Assembly (NCBI RefSeq): GCF_000308695.1
Contig: NZ_BAGG01000078.1
Coordinates: 1 to 49,220, forward strand
Reading direction: 5' to 3'
Length of the DNA stretch: 49,220 nt
Source: Nocardia takedensis NBRC 100417
Lineage (GTDB): Bacteria > Actinomycetota > Actinomycetes > Mycobacteriales > Mycobacteriaceae
Shown here: positions 1 through 11,633 of the stretch, piece after piece
How positions within the stretch are numbered: the first letter of the stretch is position 1
How the letters are laid out: the number at the start of each line of letters is the position of its first letter
The notes under the pieces: model-generated
The model's input: the letters and a program-made list of their open reading frames with translations, nothing else
What the model was told of the DNA's origin: nothing
Databases searched by the model: none
Position numbers and translations under genes: made by a program

Positions 1-1073
1 GGGCGGCTCGTTCCGGCGGGACGACGGACCGCGCAGCAGCCGACGGCACAAGGGGCACCGTCGGGAGTGCATCCGTAGCCGGGGACCGAACCGAGACGTC
101 GCGGCTGCACGCCCGCCACGTGTTCGCCGATCAATTCGACGACAAGGCGCGCGAAGCGGGGATCGGTGCCCGGGGTGGCGGCGCGCGCGAAGGCCATCCC
201 GAGTTCGCCCGCCTTCTCCTCGGCCTCGTTGTCCAGATCCCAGATGACCTCGAGGTGGTCGGAGACGAAGCCGACCGGACACACCACGACCGCGTCGACG
301 CCTTTCGCCGACAGGTCCTCGAGGTGATCGACGATGTCGGGGGCCAGCCACGGGATCCGCGGCGGACCCGACCGCGACTGCCACACCAGGTCGTGGTCGG
401 CGAAACCGACCGCCGCCGCGCACAATCGGGCCGCTTCGGCCACTTGGCGGCTGTAGAGCCTGCCGCCGTCCTCGGGCGGGCCCGCCGCTAGATCGGCGGA
501 CTCCGGGATGGAATGCGCGGTGAACACCAACCGCGCACCCGCCCGGCGCTGGTGCGGAAGTCGGGCCAGCGCGGCGCGGATCGCGTCCGCGAACGCCTCG
601 ATCAGCAGCGGATGGTCGAAGTACTGGCGCAGTTTGACCAGCTCGGGCGCACCGGGACCGAACGCGGCCCGCGCCCTGGCGATGTCCTCGTGGTATTGCA
701 GGCAGCCCGAATAGCCGCCCCACGCGGAGGTGGGGAACACCAGCGCCGAACCGACACCGTCGGCGGCCATCCGCGCGACGGTGTCCTCCACCATCGGATG
801 CCAGTTCCGGTTGCCGAAATACACCGGCAGGTCCGTGCCCGCGCCCGCCAGTTCCGCGCGCACCGCCTCGATGATGTCGAGGTTGAGCGCGTTGATCGGC
901 GAGACCCCGCCGAAGTGCAAATAGTGCCGCGCGACCTCCTCTAGGCGTTCGCGCGGCACTCCCCGCCCCCTGGTGACGTTCTCCAGGAACGGCATGACCT
1001 CCTCGGGGCCTTCCGGGCCGCCGAAGGACAGGACGAGCAGGGCGTCGTATTTCACGGGGGCGTCGTAGCTCAT
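1..1073 (-). CDS. hemH: Ferrochelatase HemH/CpfC (partial, C-terminus cut by window edge)
   Basis: Inserts iron into a (copro)porphyrin late in heme synthesis. The start is ATG 1073-1071 (MSYDAPVKYDALLVLSFGGP), and the frame is open to base 1 with 357 codons visible. The family signature FTAHSIP carries the expected catalytic His187, and SDHLEVIWDLD carries Glu275. Cys124 in a YSGCLQY context and C-terminal Cys335, Cys342, Cys346 and Cys347 fit the [2Fe-2S] cluster ligands of actinobacterial ferrochelatases; which ones bind the cluster is inferred. The start codon shares one base with the inhA stop (TGATG), so translation is probably coupled to inhA, as in the mycobacterial fabG1-inhA-hemH order. 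In actinobacteria this enzyme is expected to act on coproporphyrin (CpfC); that is family knowledge. The visible length already equals a complete family member, so little is missing. Confidence 0.93.
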   Translation of the reverse strand, partial: MSYDAPVKYDALLVLSFGGPEGPEEVMPFLENVTRGRGVPRERLEEVARHYLHFGGVSPINALNLDIIEAVRAELAGAGTDLPVYFGNRNWHPMVEDTVARMAADGVGSALVFPTSAWGGYSGCLQYHEDIARARAAFGPGAPELVKLRQYFDHPLLIEAFADAIRAALARLPHQRRAGARLVFTAHSIPESADLAAGPPEDGGRLYSRQVAEAARLCAAAVGFADHDLVWQSRSGPPRIPWLAPDIVDHLEDLSAKGVDAVVVCPVGFVSDHLEVIWDLDNEAEEKAGELGMAFARAATPGTDPRFARLVVELIGEHVAGVQPRRLGSVPGYGCTPDGAPCAVGCCAVRRPAGTSR

Positions 1074-1906
1074 CAGGCCGTCGGCATATCCTCCGGCAGC
1101 CACGTGTTGTGGCTGGCGCCGCCGTCGACGTAGATGATCGAGCCGGTGGTGCCCGGCAGCCAGTCCGAGAGCAGCGCGCAGATGGACTTGGCGACCACCG
1201 TCGGGTCGTCGACGTTCCAGCCGATCGGGGCCGCGCCGTCCCAGTAGGTGTTGAGCTGGTTCATCTTGGCGGCGTCGTCGGTGGCGGTGCCCGCGATGGC
1301 CTTGGCGGCCAACGTCTTGATCGGGCCCGCGGCGACCAGGTTGGAGCGAATCCGCTTGGCCTGGCCCACCTCCCGCGCGACGTAGCGGTTGACCGACTCC
1401 AGCGCGGCCTTGGCCACACCCATCCAGTTGTAGTACGGCATCGAGGTGCGCGGATCGAAATCCATGCCGACGATCGAGCCGCCCTCGTTCATGACGGGGA
1501 GCACGGCGCGCGCCAGCGACGCGTAGCTCCACGCCGAGATCTCGAACGCGCGCGCGGCGTCGGGGCCGGGCCCTTCCAGGAACGGCTTGGCCTCGGGGCC
1601 CATCAGGGTGCGCGGGGCGAAGGCGATCGAGTGCAGCACGCCGTCGATGCCCTCGGGCGCGACCTCGCGCAGCCGATCCGCCAGCGAGCCGAGGTGCTCT
1701 TCGTTGGTGGCGTCGAGTTCGATGGCGGGCGGCACCTCTTTGGGCAGCCGCTGCGCGATCCGATCGATCAGCCGCAGCCGGTCGAAGCCGGTGATGATGA
1801 CGCGCGCACCCTGCTCCTGCGCCACCGCGGCGGCGTGGAAGGCGATCGAGGCATCGGTGATGATGCCGGTGATCAGGATGGTCTTGCCCTCGAGCAATCC
1901 GCCCAT
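1073..1906 (-). CDS. inhA: Enoyl-ACP reductase InhA (FAS-II)
   Basis: NADH-dependent trans-2-enoyl-ACP reductase of the FAS-II elongation system that feeds mycolic acid synthesis; the isoniazid/ethionamide target in mycobacteria. The 277 residues align end to end with M. tuberculosis InhA as I recall it, including GIITDxSIAFH in the nucleotide-binding loop, GFDRLRL, MDFDP and the catalytic YNWMGVAK. Phe150, Tyr159 and Lys166 correspond to F149, Y158 and K165 of the M. tuberculosis enzyme. The active-site segment reads LHSIAFAP: Ser93 (M. tuberculosis S94) is kept, while the position matching Gly96 is Ala95. The ATG at 1906 has AGGAGA about a dozen bases upstream. The gene lies 75 bp after fabG1 and overlaps hemH by one base. 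Confidence 0.96.
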   Translation of the reverse strand: MGGLLEGKTILITGIITDASIAFHAAAVAQEQGARVIITGFDRLRLIDRIAQRLPKEVPPAIELDATNEEHLGSLADRLREVAPEGIDGVLHSIAFAPRTLMGPEAKPFLEGPGPDAARAFEISAWSYASLARAVLPVMNEGGSIVGMDFDPRTSMPYYNWMGVAKAALESVNRYVAREVGQAKRIRSNLVAAGPIKTLAAKAIAGTATDDAAKMNQLNTYWDGAAPIGWNVDDPTVVAKSICALLSDWLPGTTGSIIYVDGGASHNTWLPEDMPTA

Positions 1907-1941
1907 GTGTCTGTGGTTCTCCTGTGTCGGTGTGTCGGGGT

Positions 1942-1983
1942 GGACGCGGACCGCGTCGGTCGGGATCGGACGCGGACCGCGTC
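1942..1983. repeat. Two copies of a 15-bp palindrome in the fabG1-inhA gap
   Basis: GACGCGGACCGCGTC, a perfect 7-bp inverted repeat around one A, occurs at 1943-1957 and again at 1969-1983. The centres are 26 bp apart, and the preceding G is also shared. The distal copy runs into the fabG1 stop codon (1984-1982). Both lie upstream of the inhA ribosome-binding site. They could be a regulator site, paired RNA hairpins between cistrons, or a short duplication. Confidence 0.6.
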
Positions 1984-2704
1984 AGTGCCCCATGCCCATG
2001 CCGCCGTCGACGGGGATGACCGCGCCGCTGATGTAGGCGGCGTCGTCGGAGGCCAGGAAGCTGATCGCGCCCGCGACCTCTTCCGGCTTGCCCATCCGCT
2101 GGGCGGGGATGCCGTACTTGAGGACCAGTTCGCGCATCTCCTCGCTGACCTCCTCGCGCGTCATGTCGGTCTCGATGAAACCGGGCGCGACGACGTTGGC
2201 GGTGATGTTGCGCGAGCCGATCTCCATGGTGATCGACCGGGCCATGCCGATCAGGCCGGACTTGGAGGCCGCGTAGTTGACCTGGCCCGGACCGCCCTTG
2301 AGGCCGACCACCGAGCCGAGGAAGATGATGCGGCCGTACTTCGCGCGCAGCATGGCGCGGTTGGCGCGCTTGGCGCAGCGCCAGGCGCCGGTCAGGTTGG
2401 CGTCGATGACCCGGGTGAACTGATCCTCGCTCATCCGCATGAGCAGGGTGTTGTCGACGATGCCCGCATTCGCCACCAGGACCTCCACGGGCCCCTGCTT
2501 CTGTTCCACCTCGGCGAACGCCTGCTCCACCGAGTCGGTGTCGGTGACATCGCATTTCACGCCGAGCATGCCCTCGGGCGCACCCGACCCGCGATGGGTG
2601 ACGGCCACCTTGTGGCCGTCGGCGAGCAGACGCTGCGCGACCGCGAGTCCGATACCGCGATTACCGCCGGTGACCAGGACCGACCGAGATGTGATGTTGG
2701 ACAT
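1982..2704 (-). CDS. fabG1: 3-oxoacyl-ACP reductase FabG1 (MabA)
   Basis: NADPH-dependent beta-ketoacyl-ACP reductase of FAS-II, acting with InhA on growing meromycolate chains. It is a short-chain dehydrogenase with cofactor motif TGGNRGIG (residues 12-19), the VANAG motif, Asn103 in DANLTG, and the catalytic triad Ser131, Tyr144 and Lys148 (YAASK), spaced as in M. tuberculosis MabA. The C-terminus VDGGMGMGH is typical. I chose the ATG at 2704 (MSNITSRSVLVTGG). A TTG three codons upstream also opens the frame, but neither start has a strong Shine-Dalgarno sequence. The gene begins 82 bp after the VWA gene on the same strand and is the first of the fabG1-inhA-hemH run. I did not find a convincing promoter in the short gap. 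Confidence 0.95.
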   Translation of the reverse strand: MSNITSRSVLVTGGNRGIGLAVAQRLLADGHKVAVTHRGSGAPEGMLGVKCDVTDTDSVEQAFAEVEQKQGPVEVLVANAGIVDNTLLMRMSEDQFTRVIDANLTGAWRCAKRANRAMLRAKYGRIIFLGSVVGLKGGPGQVNYAASKSGLIGMARSITMEIGSRNITANVVAPGFIETDMTREEVSEEMRELVLKYGIPAQRMGKPEEVAGAISFLASDDAAYISGAVIPVDGGMGMGH

Positions 2705-2785
2705 GGCGATCAACCTACCCGGTCGTACGTTTGTGATTTACCACGACCCCACCGCACGTGCGACCTCTCGAAACGGGGCCTCGGA

Positions 2786-3787
2786 TCACGGCAGGCGCTG
2801 GCGGTAGAGCAGGCCGGTGACGATGCCCGCGGCGATCAGGAGCATGCCGAGCAGCAACCACGGACGACTCGCGTCACCCCTGGTCAGCTCGAATCCGATC
2901 TGTTCCTCGAGGGTGTCGTAGACCTTGGTCAGCTCGGCGGCCGAGGCTGCGGTGTAGAAATCGCCGCCGCTGAGTCTGGCGAGTTCGCGCATGGCGTCGT
3001 CGTCCACGGCGACCGGCACCTTCTCCGAGGACCCGTCCTCGCGCGGGATCTCCACCGACCCCCACGAGGTGCCGAAGGAGATGGTCGAGATCGGCACGTT
3101 CTTGGTCTTGGCCAGGCGGGCCGCGACGAATTCGTGGCGCGGATTGTCGACGTCGTCGAAGGAGGGCACGGTCTGCTTGCCGTCCGACATGAGCACGATG
3201 CGCGCGGGCGGCGGTTCCTGCCCGCCGCCGAGCACCGAGGCCAGCGTCTCGATGGCCTGCAACGCGGTGAGGATGCCCTCGCCGGTGGCGGTGCGCTCGG
3301 CCAGTTTGACGTTGTCGATCGCGGCCTTCACCGATTCGTGGTTGGTGGTGGGCGATACCATCACCGAGGCGGTGCCCGCGAAGGTCACGAAGCCGATGTT
3401 GAGCCCGGTGGGCAACCCGTCGACGAATTCCTTGCCCGCCTTCTTGGCGACCTGGATGCGGCTGGGCGCGACGTCGGTGGCCTCCATCGACAGCGAGACG
3501 TCCATGACCAGCATGACCGTGGCCCGGTTGCGCGGCACCTTCTGCACCGAGGTGGGCCCGGCCGCGGCGATGGTCAACAGCACCAGGCCGACCAGCATCA
3601 GCGCGATGGGCACGTGCCGCATCGGGCTGGGCCGGGTGGGCGCGACCTTCTCCAGCAGTTCCATGTTGCTGAAGCGCAGCATGTGCTTGTGCCTGCCCCG
3701 CTGGACCAGCACGTAGCCCAAGGCGAGGGCGGCGACGACGAGGAGGAACGCGAGCCAGATCAGCGCGGTGAAATGCGAAATACTCAC
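2786..3787 (-). CDS. VWA-domain membrane protein, BatA/Rv1481-like
   Basis: Membrane-anchored von Willebrand factor A protein of the MoxR-DUF58-VWA system, matching M. tuberculosis Rv1481 in length (333 residues) and order. Two N-terminal hydrophobic segments (about 7-28 and 58-76) are followed by a VWA domain with an intact metal-ion site, Asp96-Val-Ser98-Leu-Ser100. A C-terminal transmembrane helix lies near 310-330. The start is GTG 3787, which overlaps the DUF58 stop as GTGA; this fits translational coupling better than an in-frame ATG farther upstream inside the DUF58 gene. The family is thought to work with MoxR-type ATPases in assembly or maturation of envelope complexes. Its substrate is unknown. 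Confidence 0.85.
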   Translation of the reverse strand: MSISHFTALIWLAFLLVVAALALGYVLVQRGRHKHMLRFSNMELLEKVAPTRPSPMRHVPIALMLVGLVLLTIAAAGPTSVQKVPRNRATVMLVMDVSLSMEATDVAPSRIQVAKKAGKEFVDGLPTGLNIGFVTFAGTASVMVSPTTNHESVKAAIDNVKLAERTATGEGILTALQAIETLASVLGGGQEPPPARIVLMSDGKQTVPSFDDVDNPRHEFVAARLAKTKNVPISTISFGTSWGSVEIPREDGSSEKVPVAVDDDAMRELARLSGGDFYTAASAAELTKVYDTLEEQIGFELTRGDASRPWLLLGMLLIAAGIVTGLLYRQRLP

Positions 3788-4766
3788 TGGCGCGGGGCCT
3801 GTCCGCTCGGGGCGCCGAACGCGTGGCGCCGGGTGGAGACGAACCGGACCACGTCCGCGATCCAGTCCCGGTCGGTCTGCAAGGTCAGCACGGGCGCGCC
3901 GCAACTGCGCAGCGCCTGTTCGACCTGGCCGCGATGGCGGCGCGCGGCCGCGGCGAAATCGGCCCGCAGCGTCGGCGTCACGCTGAATTCCCTGGTCCGC
4001 CCCGTTTCCGGGTCGTGCAGCACCACATCGCCCACGTCGGGCAGCTCCAGATCACGGGGATCGAGCACCTCCACGGCCAGCAGGTCGTGGCGCGCGGAGA
4101 TGGCGCGCAGCGAACGCTGCCAATCGATCTCGCCGAGGAAATCGCTGATGATCACGGCCAGACCGCGTTTGCGCTGCGGGCGGCGCAGCGATTCGATGCC
4201 CGCGCGCAGGTCGCCGCGCACGCCGTCGCGGGCGTGCGGGGTGGTCGCGATGCCGCGCAGCAGCGACTGGGCGTGCACCCGTCCGCTGCGCGCCGGGATG
4301 CGGGTCAGCTGTTCACCGGTGGCGACGACCGCGCCGATCCGGTTGCCGCCGCCGCTGGTCAGGTGGGTGATCGCCGCCGCGGCCGCGATGGCGAGATCGC
4401 GTTTCTGACAGGCCGCGGTGCCGAAATCCAGACTGGCCGACAGGTCCACGACCATCCAGGTCTCGAGTTCGCGGTCGGCGATCATCTGCCGCACGTGCGG
4501 ATGGGTGGTGCGCGCGGTGACCGACCAGTCCATCTGACGCACGTCGTCACCGGGTTGGTAGGCGCGTGCCTCCCCCGGTTCCGAACCCGGGCCGGGGATC
4601 AGGCCGAGGTGGTCGCCGTGCAGGACGCCGTCGAGACGGCGGCGCACGGTGAGCTCGAGGGTGCGCAGCGCCGCCGCGAGCCGGGGATCGGTGAGTTCAC
4701 CGGAGCGGAACGACGGCGGGGCGTGCGGGGACATCGGCTCGCGGGCAGCGGGATCCGGTGCGGCCG

Positions 4767-4770
<4 letters not shown>
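3784..4770 (-). CDS. DUF58 domain protein (Rv1480-like)
   Basis: Middle member of the MoxR-DUF58-VWA block. It contains the family signature YQPGDDVRQMDW (residues 71-82), followed by a VWA-like strand with Asp109-Leu-Ser-Ala-Ser. There is no signal peptide or transmembrane segment, so it is probably cytoplasmic and docks on the membrane VWA protein. The GTG start at 4770 overlaps the moxR stop as GTGA. ATG 4734 (MSPHAPP) is an alternative that would shorten the protein by 12 residues. The stop in turn overlaps the next gene by four bases. Biochemical function is unknown for the family. Confidence 0.85.
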
Positions 4771-5930
<1,160 letters not shown>

Positions 5931-6083
5931 CCCCGCTTTCAACTCGGTCCTGTGCGTGCCGTGCCAACTATTCCAGGTATTCGCCGCACGTGCCGCAACC
6001 GGCTCCGGGATCTGTGGAATTCTCCGGGGTTTCGAACGCGGTTCCCAGCGCGCACTCGGCGGATTCTCAGCCGCGCGGGCCGT

Positions 6084-7508
6084 TCAGTCGACGACGCGCA
6101 CGGCGAAGGGCATGATGCCCGCCTCGCGGACCGGCGACACCTTGACCACGTCACCGGACTGCGGCGCTTCGACCATGGTGCCGTCGCCGAGGTAGAGGGC
6201 CACGTGCTGACTGCCGTTGGGGCCCCAGAACAGCATGTCGCCGCGTTCCTTCTCGTCCACCGGCACCCGGGTGCCCGCGTTGTACTGGTAGCCGCTGTAG
6301 TGCGGCAGGGAGACGCCGATGCCCGCGAAGGCGTAGACCATCAGACCCGAGCAGTCGAAGCCGGTCTTGTTGAAATCGCCGTGGCTGTCGGCCACGCCGC
6401 CGTCGCGGATGCCGAGGGTCGGGCCGTTCTCGTCGCCGCCGCCCCAGGCGTAGACGACGCCGAGTTGGGACATGGCCCGGTCCACGACGGTCTCCACGGC
6501 GGTCGACCCGGTCGGGGAGGGCAGGGTCGGCGACGGTCGCGGCACCGTGCCGCGGCGCGGCGGCGCGGCGTTCTCCAGGTCGGCGTGCGGCCGTTTCTCC
6601 GCGCCCAGTTCGGCGGCGCGGGCGGCCGCGGCGGCGTCGGCGGCGGCGCGGGCGGCCGCGGCGCGCGCGGCGGCCTGCAACGCGGCCTCCTCGGCCCGAC
6701 GCTGTTGGTCCCAGGACAGATACGCCTCGCGCTGGCTCTGTAGACCGGCCACGTCCGAGCGCGCCGCGTCGAGCCGCCCTTGGGCCGCGGCCCTTTCCTC
6801 GAGCAGACCCGCGCGGCGGGCGTTCTGCGCGGCGAGTTCGGCCTGGACCGCCGCGACGGCGGCCTCGGCTCCGGATTTCGCGTCCTCGGCGCGCGCGGTC
6901 GCCGCGTCGGCGGCGGCCTTGGCCTGGCGGGCGCCGGAGTTCTTGTTGCCCTGTTCGATTTGCGCGCGGCGCAGTCCGTCCATCGCCTGCTGTTGATTCC
7001 TCGAGACGAGGCCGAGGATCTGGGAGCGGTCGATCGCGCCGCCGGGACCGGTCGCGGTCAGATAGGTGACCATCGACCCCGAGGTCGGGCGGGTGTAGGC
7101 GCCGGTGGCGAATTCGTCGAATTCCTGTCGCGCCCTGGTCAGTTGCGCGCCCGCCTCGTCCAGTTCGCGGGCGCTGCGCTCGACCGCGGCGGCGGCCGCG
7201 TCGGCGGCGTCGCGGGCGTTCTGCAGGTCGACCAGCGCCTTATTGACCTCTTCGCGGCGCAGCGCCGCGGCGTCGTCGAGTTCGCGGACCTGCTGGTCGA
7301 CCGAGGCGACCTGATTGATCAAGGCGCCGACCGCGCCGACCTGGGCTTGCACTCGATCACCCGCCTGGGCGATCTGGCCGTCACTGGGGTTGGGCGGGGC
7401 GGGCGGTACGCCCCCCACCTGGCCCGCCGACAGCACGACCGTCACCACTGTCAGCAAACCCATGGCGATCGGTAGTCGACGTCGAAAGCCGTCGGCGAAC
7501 GTACGCAT
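6084..7508 (-). CDS. ripA: RipA-like NlpC/P60 peptidoglycan endopeptidase
   Basis: Secreted D,L-endopeptidase that cleaves peptidoglycan stem peptides during daughter-cell separation. An N-terminal signal peptide (hydrophobic core about 15-30) is followed by a long Ala/Glu/Arg-rich coiled-coil region (about 45-300), a Pro-rich linker (about 315-335) and an NlpC/P60 domain (338-474). The catalytic set is Cys386 (FDCSGLM), His435 (SQHVALYLG) and Glu447. The spacing of 49 and 12 residues is the same as C383/H432/E444 of M. tuberculosis RipA. The N-terminal helical domain blocks the active site in RipA and probably does so here. The start ATG 7508 has GGAGG four bases upstream. M. tuberculosis has a second hydrolase, ripB, directly after ripA; here moxR follows and no ripB is present. 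Confidence 0.92.
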   Translation of the reverse strand: MRTFADGFRRRLPIAMGLLTVVTVVLSAGQVGGVPPAPPNPSDGQIAQAGDRVQAQVGAVGALINQVASVDQQVRELDDAAALRREEVNKALVDLQNARDAADAAAAAVERSARELDEAGAQLTRARQEFDEFATGAYTRPTSGSMVTYLTATGPGGAIDRSQILGLVSRNQQQAMDGLRRAQIEQGNKNSGARQAKAAADAATARAEDAKSGAEAAVAAVQAELAAQNARRAGLLEERAAAQGRLDAARSDVAGLQSQREAYLSWDQQRRAEEAALQAAARAAAARAAADAAAAARAAELGAEKRPHADLENAAPPRRGTVPRPSPTLPSPTGSTAVETVVDRAMSQLGVVYAWGGGDENGPTLGIRDGGVADSHGDFNKTGFDCSGLMVYAFAGIGVSLPHYSGYQYNAGTRVPVDEKERGDMLFWGPNGSQHVALYLGDGTMVEAPQSGDVVKVSPVREAGIMPFAVRVVD

Positions 7509-7778
7509 CGCACCTCCGGGTAACCCGAATTCAGCAGAGCCTCACGAGCCCCAGCCGAACCATGCAGCCCATCGGTCCACCAGAAGCCCTGGTCAATACA
7601 AATTCACCATCGGTAACTACTCGAACGGTACGACACATCGACCCCCGAAGAAACTCTGGCAACAGAACTACATCCGGGTAATTTGCCAATTGCTGCAAAT
7701 TAGCCAGATGGAGAAAGGGGAACGCCCGGCCATTACAGACCGAGCGTTATGTGAAACGGAGGGGAAAAATACCGACCG
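7509..7778 (-). promoter_or_regulatory. AT-richer 270-bp leader upstream of ripA
   Basis: This gap is noticeably richer in A/T than its surroundings and has no plausible gene. It holds a palindrome with perfect 8-bp arms (TAATTTGC 7679-7686, GCAAATTA 7695-7702) around CAATTGCT, about 170 bp upstream of the ripA start. Two CGGTA half-sites lie near 7610 and 7626. On the ripA strand, GGTGAATT about 100 bases upstream and CTGAATTCGGGTTACCCGG just before the start loosely resemble pieces of the cyclic-di-AMP (ydaO) riboswitch, which often precedes cell-wall hydrolase genes in actinobacteria. I could not match the full consensus. Confidence 0.4.
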
Positions 7779-8357
7779 TTATTCGGATGCCCCAACTCGC
7801 TCGTCGGGCACGGACGCCGACAGCTCGGCGCGGGCGCGGCGGGCCTTGACCCAGTAGAGTCCTCCGACCGCGAGCACGGTGCCGGCGATCAGCACCCCGG
7901 TGATCGCGGTCCACGAGACCGACTCCGGCTCCTCGAGCCTGCCGACGAACACGCTCGCGGCCTCGACGGAATCGCCCTGCTTGCTCTTGGCGGCGTCCTC
8001 GGCCCACTCCAGGGTGACCCGGCTGATGGAATCGCTGTAGGTGCCGACCCAGTCGTCGCTGAGTACGACCACGGTGCCGTGCTCCTGCTTGCCGACCTCG
8101 GTGGCCAAGTCCCTAAGATTGGAGTCGTGACCGGGATTGCCGGGAATCACCACGATGCTGAGCGGGATCCCCTGCGATCGCGCGTCCGCGACGACGGCCT
8201 CGAGCCCCGCCTGATCCTTGCCCCTGGGCGTGGCGACCTGATTGTCGGCCACGTCGAGCAGGATCGTCCGCAGACCGCTGTCGGTGATGCCGGGCGGCAG
8301 CTCCGCCGCCCGGGGAGGGAAAACCGACAGGTGCTGCACGGTGGGCAAGGGGGCCAT
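7779..8357 (-). CDS. Rv1476-like membrane protein
   Basis: Small membrane protein of 192 residues in the same position as M. tuberculosis Rv1476, between acn and ripA. The N-terminal two thirds form an alpha/beta region with ILLDVADNQVATP, IPLSIVVIPGNPG and TVVVLSDDWVGTYS, probably outside the membrane. One transmembrane helix follows at about 146-168 and then a short basic tail (WVKARRARAE). The orientation and the neighbours RipA and MoxR suggest an envelope role, but no function is established and I see no catalytic motif. The start is ATG 8357; only a weak GGA precedes it. Confidence 0.75.
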   Translation of the reverse strand: MAPLPTVQHLSVFPPRAAELPPGITDSGLRTILLDVADNQVATPRGKDQAGLEAVVADARSQGIPLSIVVIPGNPGHDSNLRDLATEVGKQEHGTVVVLSDDWVGTYSDSISRVTLEWAEDAAKSKQGDSVEAASVFVGRLEEPESVSWTAITGVLIAGTVLAVGGLYWVKARRARAELSASVPDERVGASE

Positions 8358-8697
8358 CTTCCATCCGGTCTGTCGAGCCGCATCGGGGTGCGAGGCGACG
8401 GGTATCCGACACTACGTGGTGAGAGCGCGCCGCCGGAGCCCGCTCCGGGGGCCGCGATCGCTCGAGAGCACAGTACGCGACCCGACCTCGCGGCGGCGGA
8501 TCCCGGCACACCGACCGGCCCCCGCACACTTCTTAGGACAAGCGTACTGTTAGAGTTGTGGCGCGAGGAACCGGCTCCCAGGACGCCGGAGACCCCTCCA
8601 AGGACGACAGCCTGCGGCCCCCCAGTCGGGTCGCTCGGCACCAACAGCCGTCGGCACAGCCCCGCCAACGGCTACCTCACAGACGAGTGGAGCTGAC
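8358..8697. promoter_or_regulatory. Divergent control region of acnA and the Rv1476-like gene
   Basis: This 340-bp intergenic region is GC-rich and has no convincing gene. It contains the AcnR-type operator at 8534-8549, leaving roughly 150 bases of leader before the acnA GTG. TAGAGT (8551-8556) could be a -10 element, but its -35 partner is unclear. Nothing else recognisable was found. Confidence 0.5.
8534..8549 (+). promoter_or_regulatory. AcnR operator upstream of acnA
   Basis: TAGGACAAGCGTACTG matches the Corynebacterium glutamicum AcnR motif as I recall it (CAGNACnnncGTACTG) at every defined base except the first. It lies 149 bp upstream of acnA, whose cognate TetR regulator is encoded just downstream of acnA. 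Confidence 0.7.
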
Positions 8698-11514
<2,817 letters not shown>

Positions 11515-11572
11515 CCCGGACGGCACACCGGTCCCCGCGGCAGCGGGGATGATCCGAGCTCGTCGCCTGGTG

Positions 11573-11607
11573 GGTCCGCGCACCGCGTCCAACGCGGTGC
11601 GCGGACC
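11573..11607 (+). terminator. Strong 15-bp-stem hairpin between acnA and acnR
   Basis: GGTCCGCGCACCGCG (11573-11587) pairs perfectly with CGCGGTGCGCGGACC (11593-11607) around the loop TCCAA. Only a short pyrimidine stretch (CACTTTCCCT) follows, so it may act as a GC-rich actinobacterial terminator, an attenuator that lowers acnR expression, or an mRNA stabiliser. A smaller hairpin (CCCCGC/GCGGGG, 11533-11548) lies just after the acnA stop. Confidence 0.65.
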
Positions 11608-11633
11608 TCGCACTTTCCCTCGAGGAGTCCGCA

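Noticed and set aside
2705..2785. fabG1 promoter and fatty-acid regulator site
   Set aside because: TAGGTT could be a -10 element, but no matching -35 or known operator could be recognised, so no feature is claimed.
1109..4408. Long open frame on the plus strand (about 1,100 codons) across inhA, fabG1 and the VWA gene
   Set aside because: It is antisense to well-conserved genes, and its translation is Arg/Gly/Asp-rich without motifs. This is the usual effect of very high third-position GC.
7509..7640. Confident call of a ydaO (c-di-AMP) riboswitch before ripA
   Set aside because: Only scattered fragments resemble the consensus; the hallmark GCCGAATCC and GGGGGACC elements are missing or displaced. 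It is left as a testable idea.
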